Assembly: GCA_021805485.1 (NCBI GenBank)
Contig: JAJZFF010000011.1
Span: 1 to 9,007, forward strand
Direction of reading: 5' to 3'
DNA from: Pseudomonadota bacterium
Lineage (GTDB): Bacteria; Pseudomonadota; Alphaproteobacteria; Acetobacterales; Acetobacteraceae
Length of the DNA stretch: 9,007 nucleotides
The notes beneath the pieces were generated by a model. It had not been told where the DNA came from and did no database searches. It saw nothing but the letters and a program-made list of their open reading frames with translations. Positions 1 through 7,566 of the stretch are shown here, in pieces. The first letter of the stretch is position 1. Each line of letters begins with the position of its first letter. A program made the translations under genes and the position numbers.

Positions 1-139
1 CGGCGAGGTCGCCGGCGGTGCGGACGATGCGGGCGGTGAGATTCCCGTCCAGCAGGAAGTGCTGCCCGAGGGATTTGCGTGCATCCAGCTGATGCCGGGC
101 GATGACCTCGCGCAGCGGCGGCAGATCGGGGAGGCTCAC
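1..139 (-). CDS. rsmA (ksgA): 16S rRNA (adenine1518-N6/adenine1519-N6)-dimethyltransferase, N-terminal 46 residues (partial)
   Basis: KsgA/RsmA dimethylates two adjacent adenines in the 3'-terminal hairpin of 16S rRNA using S-adenosylmethionine, a late step in small-subunit maturation. Only the start of the gene is visible; it continues past the left edge, so the SAM-binding core is not seen. Translating the minus strand from a GTG at 139-137 gives [17 protein letters not shown], followed by [20 protein letters not shown]. The K-S-L-G-Q-H-F-L segment (about residues 22-29) is the conserved N-terminal signature of the family, which usually reads K-x-x-G-Q-N/H-F-L. The GTG overlaps the surA stop codon in a GTGA junction, so translation is probably coupled to surA. 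I saw no better in-frame start upstream. The identification is firm; the exact start is fairly firm. Confidence 0.9.
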   Translation of the reverse strand, partial: MSLPDLPPLREVIARHQLDARKSLGQHFLLDGNLTARIVRTAGDLA

Positions 140-1497
140 ACCCCGGGGTTGCGGATCTCGATCGCCGCGCGGCGATGCAGGTCGCGCAGCAATTGCCGCG
201 AGGCCAGCTCGATGCGCTGGCTGACGAGCTGGTTGGCGATTTCCGCTTTCGACGGCATGCCGAGGTTCTTCGTTTCGCGCGCGCAGGGCATCACCACGGT
301 GATGCCGGTCGGCGCGACCAGCGGCTCGCTCGCCTTGCCGTCCGGCAGGTTGGCCAGCATGTCGCGCAGTTTCGGCGGATTGACGTTCTCCAGGCGGATG
401 ATCTGCGGCGGGTTCGTCGAACCGCCGGCCAGCGCCTGCAACTGGTCGCAGCCATGCACGCTCGCCTGCAGCTTCTTCGCGTGGTCGAGCTGCTTCATCT
501 GCTGGTCGGTGGGGTGCGCCGGATCGAGCGCGGCGTCGAAGGGCAGGGAGATGGAGGCGAGCTTGATCAGAGTCGCCGGATCGTTGCCGATGATGCGCTT
601 CTCGCGCAGCGACACGATGGCGAAGCCGCCGGCGACATGGATCGGGTTGCTGACGGCCCCCGCGGGCATTTCGGCGATGACACGGGCGACCTCCGGATCG
701 ACCTGGTTGGGCTGCACCCAGCCGAGATCGCCGCCCTGCAACGCCGTCTGGCTCTGGCTGAACTGCGCCGCCACCACGGCGAACGGAGCGCCGCGGCGGA
801 GCTGCTGGATCACGGTATCGGCAAAGCGGCGGGCCTCGTCCTCGTGCGAGGGGTCATCGTAGGGGATGAAAATCTCCGACACGTGGTATTCCGGCTTGCC
901 AGTCTGGGCCTTGATCGCCGCCTCCTGCGCATCGACGCGCTGCGGCGTCAGCCGGCCTTCGCTGCCGATCTGTTCGCGCAGCACGCGCGACCAGGCGATC
1001 TGGGTGCGCACCTGGTCGATCAGCGTGGCCATCGCCACGCCCTGGCCCTCGAGGCGCTGGCGCAGCGCACCGGGTGTCATCGAATTGTCTTTTTCGATCG
1101 ATTCGATCGCCTCGGCGACCTGCTTGTCGGTGACGGCGATCTTGCGTCGCTGCGATTCCTGCAGGCGCAGGCGTTCGTCGATCAGCTGGCGGATCACCTG
1201 CGGGGTGAGGCGGTCGAGCACGTCGCGCGTCATCGGCAGGTTGGTCGAGAGCGCGAACAGCCGGGCGCGGTTGTCGATATCCGCACCCGTGACGACGCTG
1301 CCATTGACGATGGCGACGATCCGGCTGACATCGCCGCTGGGCGCGGGCGGCGGTGCCGGGGCCGGACGCGCGGCGGCGCCACCGGAGAGCGCACCGGCCA
1401 GGATCATCGCCGCGACCGCAATCTTCCGCGCCTCGCTGCCGAAGCCCGTCTGCCCGTGTCGCCCCCGTTGCGTCAATGGGCGCTGCCTCATCGGCAT
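136..1497 (-). CDS. surA: SurA-type periplasmic chaperone / parvulin-like peptidylprolyl isomerase
   Basis: This is a SurA-family chaperone of 453 residues that would escort unfolded outer-membrane proteins, including LptD, across the periplasm. Residues 24-43 form the hydrophobic core of a signal peptide behind an unusually long basic N-region, and a Pro/Ala linker follows (about 44-54). The SurA N-terminal helical domain spans about 57-180 ([18 protein letters not shown] is typical). A parvulin domain spans about 200-300, including [18 protein letters not shown]. About 305-430 looks like a degenerate second parvulin domain with two cysteines, C350 and C405, that could pair. The C-terminal helix and strand (about 418-448) match the part that packs back onto the N domain. 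The parvulin domain lacks the usual catalytic histidines: E208 in SEIFIP sits where SHILIP is usual, and A293 in GGFAIV where G-F/Y-H-I is usual. It is therefore probably a chaperone rather than an active isomerase. An AGGAGG lies four bases before the chosen ATG; a second ATG six bases further on is equally possible. Confidence 0.9.
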   Translation of the reverse strand: MPMRQRPLTQRGRHGQTGFGSEARKIAVAAMILAGALSGGAAARPAPAPPPAPSGDVSRIVAIVNGSVVTGADIDNRARLFALSTNLPMTRDVLDRLTPQVIRQLIDERLRLQESQRRKIAVTDKQVAEAIESIEKDNSMTPGALRQRLEGQGVAMATLIDQVRTQIAWSRVLREQIGSEGRLTPQRVDAQEAAIKAQTGKPEYHVSEIFIPYDDPSHEDEARRFADTVIQQLRRGAPFAVVAAQFSQSQTALQGGDLGWVQPNQVDPEVARVIAEMPAGAVSNPIHVAGGFAIVSLREKRIIGNDPATLIKLASISLPFDAALDPAHPTDQQMKQLDHAKKLQASVHGCDQLQALAGGSTNPPQIIRLENVNPPKLRDMLANLPDGKASEPLVAPTGITVVMPCARETKNLGMPSKAEIANQLVSQRIELASRQLLRDLHRRAAIEIRNPGV

Positions 1498-1602
1498 ATG
1501 TCCTCCTCGTCCTCGCGCGCCGCGCCACGGCAGGACCGATTCCGGCGCTCCTCGTGACGCCTCGGACCGCGTCCGTCAAGCCCTCTTTGCACGCCGCCGC
1601 CG
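1498..1602 (-). other. lptD-surA intergenic spacer with a possible -35-like element
   Basis: This 105-base spacer is the longest gene-free stretch in the window. On the minus strand it contains CTTGAC (1580-1575), which matches the -35 hexamer favoured by alphaproteobacterial housekeeping sigma factors, about 77 bases before the surA start. No recognisable -10 hexamer follows at 16-18 bases (the bases there are CACGAG-like). A small hairpin, CGGAC-GCG-GTCCG (1575-1563), overlaps the region but has no T-run. A separate surA promoter is therefore possible but not shown. I see no small gene here. Confidence 0.3.
1502..1507 (-). promoter_or_regulatory. Strong Shine-Dalgarno (AGGAGG) for surA
   Basis: The minus strand reads GAGGACGAGGAGGACATATG here. 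The perfect AGGAGG is four bases from the ATG at 1497 and ten bases from the second ATG at 1491. The first spacing is a little short and the second a little long, so either methionine could be used; the protein would differ only by two N-terminal residues ahead of the signal peptide. It is the clearest ribosome binding site in the window. That fits surA being the one complete gene preceded by a long spacer rather than an overlap or very short gap. Confidence 0.6.
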
Positions 1603-3825
1603 TCAGAGCGCCGGAATGCGGAACTGTCCCAGCGTCTTGAAGGTGAAATTGAACGTCGCCGCCGTAATGTTGCTGACGCCGTTATAGGACGTGTAGAGCT
1701 GGAACAGAGTAAAGGCCAGAATGAAGCACTCGTTCTCATAGGAGGCATTGGCACCGACCTCGACGAGCTGCCCGGTCTGCAGGTTCTGAGCCGCGAACAT
1801 GCCGAGTTTGAAGGGCCCATGCTTGGAGTCGAAGCCGAGGGTGATTTCGTTGCGTGGCAGGAAGTAGGGCTCCGGCTGCAGCACCGCAGGGGGATTGTCG
1901 AGGAAATAAAACGGCTCGATATTACTGTAGATGTAGCCCGCATTGATCCGAAAGTTCGTCGGCCCGAAGCCGGCGATGAGATCGTCGAAGGCGACGTCGC
2001 CGTTCCGGTGATCGAGGCGGAAGCGGTCGGCGATGTCGAACCAGTCGCTCGGCACCACGCGGACATGGCCGACGATATCGGACGTCGTGCCGGCGAGGCC
2101 CGATCCCGCGGGCCACAGGCCGTTCTCCGGGGTCAGGCGATAGGATTGGCCAACCAGCGCGTCCACCAGCTTGCCGTCACGGATCCATTCCAGATGCAGG
2201 CCGACATCGGCGCGCGGCCCGCCGCCGAGCCGGTCGAGGCCGGGAAATCGGTTCAGCGAGAACAGGTTCATGTCGGTGAAGAACGGGTCCAGCGCGTCCT
2301 CGTTGGGGGCGCGGGCGTAGGTGTTGGCGCCGACATAGGGCCGCAACAGCGCCTGCGCGATCGGCTCGACGATGATGCTGCTGGTGCCGTCATGGCGCAC
2401 GAACGGCCAGTCCAGTCGCACCGCAACGGTCGGCATGGCAAAGGCGCCCTGGGCCTGGCCGGTCGTGCTGTAGGTCGGAATGAGGTCCAGGCCATAGGCA
2501 TTGTAGCCGACGGCGGCGAGATCGCCGATCAGCGTCCATTGGTCACCGTAACGGCCGGTGTACGGGAGCTCGTAATGCAACTGGGTTTGCGCCTGCTGGT
2601 CGCTCGCGCCGGCCGGCCGCAGCACGTTGAAGCTGTTGAACGTGACGGACGTGATACCGCCGATGGCATCGGGTTTGCCGACATAGTTGTAGGTGTAGCG
2701 CGGCAACACCAGCGGCATCTGTTGCGAGGAGATCTGCTGCAGCAATCCCTGGTAGTAGATTGTCTCCAGCCGCGCGTAGGAGCCCTGGCCGAACCCCTCG
2801 GTGAACAGATTCGAGGTCAGCACGTCCTGGCCATATTCGGGCAGGCGGAAATCGCGCAGGTAATTGATCGACGAGGCGACATTGACATTGAAGCCGTAGC
2901 GCCACGTGTCGTCGTAGGCGAAGTTGCCGGTGCCGAACATCAGCCCCTGCATCGCCCCCTCGTCGTAGGCGGCGGCGGTCTCCATCTTGATCGAGCCGTT
3001 GTTGAAGACGCGGCGGTAGAGCAGATCGAGTTCCGGCCCCTGCATCGTATCGATGAGGCCGGTGATGGTGAGGTCGGAGGATTTGTCGATCACCCAGTAG
3101 TACGGAACCTGCAGGAACTGCCCGAGGAAGGTGGTGGTGCCGAAATCGGGGATCATGAAGCCGCTGGCCCTTCGCACCGATGGGTCCGGCGCCGAGAGAT
3201 AGGGCATGTAAAGCAGCGGCACGCCGAAAATCTCCATCGTCGCGTCTTCGAATTCCATGCGCTGGGCAGGGATGTTCTGCACCGCCGAGGAGGCGTGGAC
3301 CTGCCACAGGGGCGGCGCCGTGGGATCGTCCTTGCAGAGATTGCAGGCGGAATACATCACCCGCGATAATTCGTTGGCCAGCCCGTCGGTGCGCCGCGCG
3401 CCCTCGGCGGCGATGCGCCCGTTCTGGGTCAGCAGCGCGCGCATGCCGTGCAGCACCGCCTCGCGCATGCCCTGGGTCAGCTCGGCGCGCTCGGCGAACA
3501 GCACCTCGCCGTCCGGTTCGAGCAGCACCACATGGCCGATCGCGGTGGCGACATCGGTGTTCCGGTCGAACACGACGCGATCGGCGCGCAGCACGTGGTC
3601 GTTCTGCCACGCCTCGACATGGCCGGTGGCGATGATCTGCGCCCGTTCGCGATCGTAGGTCACGCTATCGGCGGTGAAGGTCACTGGCTGGGTCTTGCTG
3701 AGCGGCTGCTGGCGCGCGCCGGCGCCGACGCGCGGGCCCTGCGCCAGCGCCGGCCCGGCGAGCCCGATCAGGGCAACGAGCAGCGCGGCCAGGCCGATCC
3801 GCCAGGCGCGCGTCATCTCAGCCAT
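1603..3825 (-). CDS. lptD: LPS-assembly outer-membrane protein LptD (OstA/Imp)
   Basis: LptD is the outer-membrane beta-barrel of the Lpt bridge; with the lipoprotein LptE it inserts lipopolysaccharide into the outer leaflet. The 740-residue product has a signal peptide (about 1-28, ending PALA before Q29). A periplasmic OstA/LptA-like beta-jellyroll follows (about 46-150: VTFTADSVTYDRERAQIIATG, then repeated A-D/E-x-V/A-x-x-D strands). A CNLC motif at 161-164 lies in a segment ending PPLWQV, and the large barrel domain runs from about 190 to 740, with LYMPYLSAPDPSVRRASGF typical of the family. Only three cysteines are present (C161, C164, C700), against four in E. coli LptD. The length is normal for alphaproteobacteria. 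The start overlaps the lptG stop by eight bases. The alternative ATG at 3816 (residue 4) has a GGAAG nine bases upstream and may be the true start. The position directly after lptF-lptG and before surA agrees with the role. Confidence 0.95.
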   Translation of the reverse strand: MAEMTRAWRIGLAALLVALIGLAGPALAQGPRVGAGARQQPLSKTQPVTFTADSVTYDRERAQIIATGHVEAWQNDHVLRADRVVFDRNTDVATAIGHVVLLEPDGEVLFAERAELTQGMREAVLHGMRALLTQNGRIAAEGARRTDGLANELSRVMYSACNLCKDDPTAPPLWQVHASSAVQNIPAQRMEFEDATMEIFGVPLLYMPYLSAPDPSVRRASGFMIPDFGTTTFLGQFLQVPYYWVIDKSSDLTITGLIDTMQGPELDLLYRRVFNNGSIKMETAAAYDEGAMQGLMFGTGNFAYDDTWRYGFNVNVASSINYLRDFRLPEYGQDVLTSNLFTEGFGQGSYARLETIYYQGLLQQISSQQMPLVLPRYTYNYVGKPDAIGGITSVTFNSFNVLRPAGASDQQAQTQLHYELPYTGRYGDQWTLIGDLAAVGYNAYGLDLIPTYSTTGQAQGAFAMPTVAVRLDWPFVRHDGTSSIIVEPIAQALLRPYVGANTYARAPNEDALDPFFTDMNLFSLNRFPGLDRLGGGPRADVGLHLEWIRDGKLVDALVGQSYRLTPENGLWPAGSGLAGTTSDIVGHVRVVPSDWFDIADRFRLDHRNGDVAFDDLIAGFGPTNFRINAGYIYSNIEPFYFLDNPPAVLQPEPYFLPRNEITLGFDSKHGPFKLGMFAAQNLQTGQLVEVGANASYENECFILAFTLFQLYTSYNGVSNITAATFNFTFKTLGQFRIPAL

Positions 3826-4930
3826 CTTCCAGGTGGAGCAGCAGGCTGATCGCCAGCAGCAGACCCGCGAGCGCCGGCGCCCACGCGGCCAGAACCACCG
3901 GCAGCGCGCCGCTGTCGCCGAACTCCTCGGCGATCTTGGAGACCATGAACAATGCGAACCCCGCGGCGACGCCGCCGGCGATCATCCGCGCCACGCCGCC
4001 ACGCCGCGCCGGGCGCATCGAGAAGCCGGCGGCCACCAGCGCCATGGCCGCCGTCAGCACCGGCAGCGCCAGCAGGGTCTGATAGCGCAGCCGATGGCGC
4101 AGCGCCGAGAAGCCGGAGCGGTCGAGCAGGGCGATGAACCCCGGCAGGCGCCAGAAGGAGAGCGTATCGGGCGAGGCGAAGCTCTCCTCGACGCGGCCGA
4201 CGGTCAGATCGGTCGCCAGCTCGATCCGGCGCGGCGGGTCCGGCAGACGGCCCGGCAGCAGCACCCGGGCGCCCTCGAGCACCCAGGCGCCGGGCGCCAG
4301 CCGGGCCGAGGTCGCCTCGACGCGCTGGAGCAGCGCGTCGTCGGGGCCGAGGCGGAAGATGCTCACGCTGCGCGCCGTCAGCGTCCGCCGCCGCACCGTC
4401 ACCTCGAGGGCGTGCAGGATCGCCACCCCCTCCGGGGCCAGGGCGCGGTCGACCTGGCGCAGCCACAACTGGCCGCCGGCGAGGGACAGCGGTCCGCCGC
4501 CGGACTGCAGATAGAGGCTGTCGAGCCGCTCGGCGCGGGCATAGAGCACCGCGGAGAGCGGGCTGAGCGCGCCGGTGGCGAAGGCCCCGAACGCCACCGC
4601 GCAGGCGATCGGCGCGGCGAGGAACTGCCACGCCGAGAGCCCCGAGGCCCGCGCGACGATCAGTTCCGAGGACCGCGTCAGCCGCCAGAAGGCGACGATG
4701 CCGCCCAGCAGCACGGCGAAGGGGAGGATCTGCATCGCCTCCCATGGCAGGCGCAGCGCGGCGATCTGGCTGACCAGGCTGAACCCCACCGCCGGGCGGG
4801 TGGCGGCGCGGCGCAGCAGCTCGATGAAATCGAACAACGCCACCAGCAGGGTGAGCGCGCTCAGCATCGCCAGCACCGCGGCGCTGAACTGGCGCACGAT
4901 GTAGCGGGAGAGGGTGATGGCGAGCCCCAT
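3818..4930 (-). CDS. lptG: LPS export ABC transporter permease LptG
   Basis: LptG is one of the two inner-membrane permease subunits of the LptB2FG transporter, which extracts lipopolysaccharide from the inner membrane using ATP hydrolysed by LptB. The 370-residue product belongs to the YjgP/YjgQ family. It has hydrophobic segments at about 15-35, 65-85, 102-125, 283-303, 313-332 and 343-365, three on either side of a periplasmic beta-jellyroll domain (about 130-275). The N-terminus (LSRYIVRQF) and the loop after the second membrane segment (FWRLTRSSELIVARASGLS) carry the conserved coupling-region pattern R-x-x-E-[IL]-x-x-x-R-A-x-G. It is called LptG rather than LptF by its order and its N-terminal sequence. 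It starts five bases after the lptF stop and its end overlaps the lptD start, so all three are almost certainly translated from one message. The C-terminus (LHLEDG) is short and unremarkable. Confidence 0.93.
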   Translation of the reverse strand: MGLAITLSRYIVRQFSAAVLAMLSALTLLVALFDFIELLRRAATRPAVGFSLVSQIAALRLPWEAMQILPFAVLLGGIVAFWRLTRSSELIVARASGLSAWQFLAAPIACAVAFGAFATGALSPLSAVLYARAERLDSLYLQSGGGPLSLAGGQLWLRQVDRALAPEGVAILHALEVTVRRRTLTARSVSIFRLGPDDALLQRVEATSARLAPGAWVLEGARVLLPGRLPDPPRRIELATDLTVGRVEESFASPDTLSFWRLPGFIALLDRSGFSALRHRLRYQTLLALPVLTAAMALVAAGFSMRPARRGGVARMIAGGVAAGFALFMVSKIAEEFGDSGALPVVLAAWAPALAGLLLAISLLLHLEDG

Positions 4931-4934
4931 CGGC

Positions 4935-6065
4935 TCAACCCGCCATCGCCGGCGCGCGCCGCCGCGGCCAGCTCGGGCCGAGCAGCATCCACGCGGCCGC
5001 CACGCCAGGGGCGATCGCCTCGGCCCAGATCAGCGGCGTCAGCGCGGCGATGCGAGCGGCGAGGTTGCCGACCAGGAGCTGCGCGGCCAGCAGCGCCACC
5101 ACGATCAGCACCGCCACCGCCGGGCGCAGCAGCCCGCCATGGCGCCGGAACGCGCCGCTCAGCACCGCGACGAGCCCGACCAGGGCGAAAGTGACCGTGG
5201 TGAACGGGCTGGCCAGCCGCTTGTGCGCCTCGGCCTGAAATTTGGGAATGTCGCGCGCCGAGATCACCGACGGATCCGGATACAGCAATTCAGCGAGCGA
5301 CATCTCGGTGGCGTCCCGATAGCGCTGTGCCTCCTTGCGACCGGTATCGCTGAGCCCAACGGTATTCTGCGCGAAGGTGAGCACGTCCAGCCGGCCGGTC
5401 CGGCGGTCGATCTCCTCGCGCGAGCCATCGAACAGCAGCGCGCTCGGCGCCTCGCCCGCCGAGATCAGCCGCCCGGTGCGCGCGAGGATGGTGGCCCGGC
5501 GCTCCTTGTCCCGCGCGTCGTCGATCAGGATGCCGTGCAGCGTTCCGTCCTTGTCACGGGTGCGGACATAGACGGTCATGCTGTCGGAGAGCGTGTTGAA
5601 CACCCCCTCCTGCAGCAGGAAGGCGGCGATGCGGTTGCGGATGCGGAATTGCTGCTCGCGGAACGAGGCCGAGGAGGCCGGCACGATCCAGACATTGAGC
5701 ACGAAGCACGCCACGCCCGCCAGCAGGGCGACCCCGAGCGCCGGCCGCGCCAGAGCCCAGGGCGAGAGCCCGGCGCCGCGCATCACCACCAGCTCGCGGT
5801 CGCTGTCGAGGCGCTGATAGACGAACTGGACCACGACATAGGTCGTGATCGGCAGGATCACCGCGACGAAGCCCGGTATCAGCAACCCGGTCAGGCGCAG
5901 GAAGACCAGGATCGACAAGCCGCGATTGACCACCAGCTCGAGGAACCGCAGCGACTGGGTGAGCCAGATCAGCGCCACCAGTCCGCCGGTGGCGGCGAGC
6001 AGCGCCACCAGCAACTGGCGTGTCAGGTAGCGGTCGGTCTGCGTGATCAGCGGTCCGGAGCGCAT
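4935..6065 (-). CDS. lptF: LPS export ABC transporter permease LptF
   Basis: LptF is the partner permease of LptG in the inner-membrane LptB2FG complex. The 376-residue product is of the YjgP/YjgQ family. Three membrane segments (about 17-36, 52-80 and 108-130) precede a periplasmic jellyroll domain (about 135-275), and three follow (about 288-305, 313-333, 341-362). The cytoplasmic loop has DRELVVMRGAGLSPW (about 89-103), the family's conserved E-[IL]-x-x-M-R-x-x-G pattern that contacts LptB. HKRLASPF (about 281-288), before the fourth membrane segment, is also typical. The stop is separated from lptG by four bases. The start lies 43 bases after the upstream dehydrogenase gene with only a weak ribosome binding site in view, so it may be reached by read-through transcription. 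The genes for LptA, LptB, LptC and LptE are not in this window. Confidence 0.93.
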   Translation of the reverse strand: MRSGPLITQTDRYLTRQLLVALLAATGGLVALIWLTQSLRFLELVVNRGLSILVFLRLTGLLIPGFVAVILPITTYVVVQFVYQRLDSDRELVVMRGAGLSPWALARPALGVALLAGVACFVLNVWIVPASSASFREQQFRIRNRIAAFLLQEGVFNTLSDSMTVYVRTRDKDGTLHGILIDDARDKERRATILARTGRLISAGEAPSALLFDGSREEIDRRTGRLDVLTFAQNTVGLSDTGRKEAQRYRDATEMSLAELLYPDPSVISARDIPKFQAEAHKRLASPFTTVTFALVGLVAVLSGAFRRHGGLLRPAVAVLIVVALLAAQLLVGNLAARIAALTPLIWAEAIAPGVAAAWMLLGPSWPRRRAPAMAG

Positions 6066-6108
6066 CGCGGGCGGAATCCAGTCGGAGACGGTTCGTTCTG
6101 GGGCAGGC

Positions 6109-7566
6109 TCAGGGCAGCAGTTTTCCCGGGTTCAACAGTCCGCGCGGATCGATCGCATGCTTGATCCGCCGCATCAGTTCCAGCTCGGCGCCGCCACGCC
6201 ACCCCTGCATCAGATAGGTCTTGAGCCGGCCGACGCCGTGCTCGGCCGAGAAGCTGCCGTCCAGCCGGCGCACGATGTCGTTCACCGCCGCCATGATGGC
6301 ATGGTCGTAGGCGAGGAACTCGGCCGCCGCCATGGCCTCCGGCTGCTGGCAGTTGAAGTGGATGTTGCCGTCGCCCATGTGGCCGAAGGCGAGCACGCGC
6401 ACGCCGGCCACCAGCGCCTGGCACGCCGCCGTCGCCTCGCGCAGGAAGGTCGGCACCAGGGAGACCGGCACCGAGATGTCGTTCTTCACCGAGGCGCCAT
6501 CGCGCTTCTGCGCCTCCGCGTGCTCCTCGCGCAGCTTCCACATCGCCCGACGCTGCGCCTCGCTCGCCGCGATCGCCGCATCGGTGATCAGCCCTTCGCT
6601 GAGCGCGGCTTCGAGCGCTGCCTCGAGAGACGCGCGCAGGTCCGCGCCCGGGCGCGGCGTGGCCAGCTCGATCAGCGCGAAATGGCTGCCGGGCGGCGCG
6701 GCGAGCGGCAGCGTGGTCTCGGGGATATGCTTCAAAACCAGTTCGAGACCGATCGGGCTCATGTATTCGAAGGCGTTCACCGCCGCCGGGTCGGCCCGCC
6801 GCAGCCGGGTGAACAGCGCCAGCGCCGCCTCGGCGTCCGGCAGGGCGCAAAAGGCGACCTCCATCTGCCGCGGCCGTGGCGCCAGCGCGAGCACGGCGGC
6901 GGTGATGACGCCGAGCGTGCCCTCGGCGCCGACGAAGAGCTGGCGCAGGCAATAGCCGGTATTGTCCTTGCGCAGCCGGCGCAGCCCGTTCCACACCTGT
7001 CCGTCCGGCAGCACCACTTCGAGGCCGAGCACACGCTCGCGCGCATTGCCGTAGCGGACGGTGTTGTTGCCGCCGGCATTGGTCGAGAGCACGCCGCCGA
7101 TCTGCGCGCTGCCCTCCGAGGCGATCGAGAGCGGCAGCAGACAGTCCGCCGCCGCCGCCGCCTCCTGCGCCGCCTTCAGCGTCGCCCCGGCCTCGATGGT
7201 CAGCGTCATGTCGACCGGGTCCAGGGCGCGGACGCGGTTCATCCGCGCCAGCGAGAGCAGCAGCGCCGAGCCATCCTCCGGCGGCACCGCGCCGCCGACC
7301 ATGGAGGTGTTGCCGCCTTGCGGCACCAGCGCGACCCCGGCCGCGGCGCAGAGCCGGACACAGTCGGCGAGTTCCTCGGTATCGGCCGGGCGCAGCAGCG
7401 CGACGCTGCGGCCCTGATAGAGGCGGCGCCAGTCGGTGCTGAAGGGCGCGATGTCGGCGGGATCGGTGAGCAGGCCGCGCGGGCCGAGGCGCCTTGCGAG
7501 CGCGTCGATCAGGCCGGGTTGGGGCAGATCGGGGCGGGCCGGGACGGGGTTGGGCACTTGCATCAT
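6109..7566 (-). CDS. FAD-linked 2-hydroxyacid dehydrogenase (D-2-hydroxyglutarate / D-lactate dehydrogenase family)
   Basis: This is a 485-residue flavoprotein of the vanillyl-alcohol-oxidase superfamily (FAD_binding_4 plus FAD-oxidase_C). It would oxidise a D-2-hydroxyacid to the 2-oxoacid and pass electrons to a carrier. The FAD-binding half shows PQGGNTSMVGG (82-92), IGGVLSTNAGGNNTVRYGN (156-174) and GAEGTLGVIT (213-222). The C-terminal half has GHMGDGNIHFN (395-405) and SAEHGVG (440-446), whose H396, H403 and E442 match the metal-binding residues of the D-2-hydroxyglutarate dehydrogenase group, and ends DPRGLLNPGKLLP. Of the substrate-carboxylate residues known in the human enzyme, R346 and K361 are kept, but the threonine position is A350. 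The substrate is therefore left open: 2-hydroxyglutarate, D-lactate, glycolate or another 2-hydroxyacid. No signal peptide is seen, so it is probably cytoplasmic or membrane-peripheral. Its ATG overlaps the preceding stop as ATGA; the next codon is also ATG. Confidence 0.85.
   Translation of the reverse strand: MMQVPNPVPARPDLPQPGLIDALARRLGPRGLLTDPADIAPFSTDWRRLYQGRSVALLRPADTEELADCVRLCAAAGVALVPQGGNTSMVGGAVPPEDGSALLLSLARMNRVRALDPVDMTLTIEAGATLKAAQEAAAAADCLLPLSIASEGSAQIGGVLSTNAGGNNTVRYGNARERVLGLEVVLPDGQVWNGLRRLRKDNTGYCLRQLFVGAEGTLGVITAAVLALAPRPRQMEVAFCALPDAEAALALFTRLRRADPAAVNAFEYMSPIGLELVLKHIPETTLPLAAPPGSHFALIELATPRPGADLRASLEAALEAALSEGLITDAAIAASEAQRRAMWKLREEHAEAQKRDGASVKNDISVPVSLVPTFLREATAACQALVAGVRVLAFGHMGDGNIHFNCQQPEAMAAAEFLAYDHAIMAAVNDIVRRLDGSFSAEHGVGRLKTYLMQGWRGGAELELMRRIKHAIDPRGLLNPGKLLP

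Noticed and set aside
175..1557. Long plus-strand open frame (460 codons) opposite surA
   Set aside because: It mirrors surA; the predicted protein is Arg/Ala/His-rich low-complexity sequence with no family motif, as expected from a GC-rich antisense frame.
1563..1575. Small hairpin (CGGAC-GCG-GTCCG) after lptD as a possible terminator
   Set aside because: The stem has only five pairs with a three-base loop, and there is no T-run on either strand.
1819..3369. Plus-strand open frame of 516 codons opposite lptD
   Set aside because: lptD is certain on the minus strand; the antisense product has no recognisable domain and no ribosome site was noted.
3674..5194. Plus-strand open frame of 506 codons spanning the lptD/lptG/lptF junctions
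   Set aside because: It is antisense to three clearly identified genes and is Gln/Arg/Ala-rich, the pattern made by reading GC-rich coding DNA backwards.
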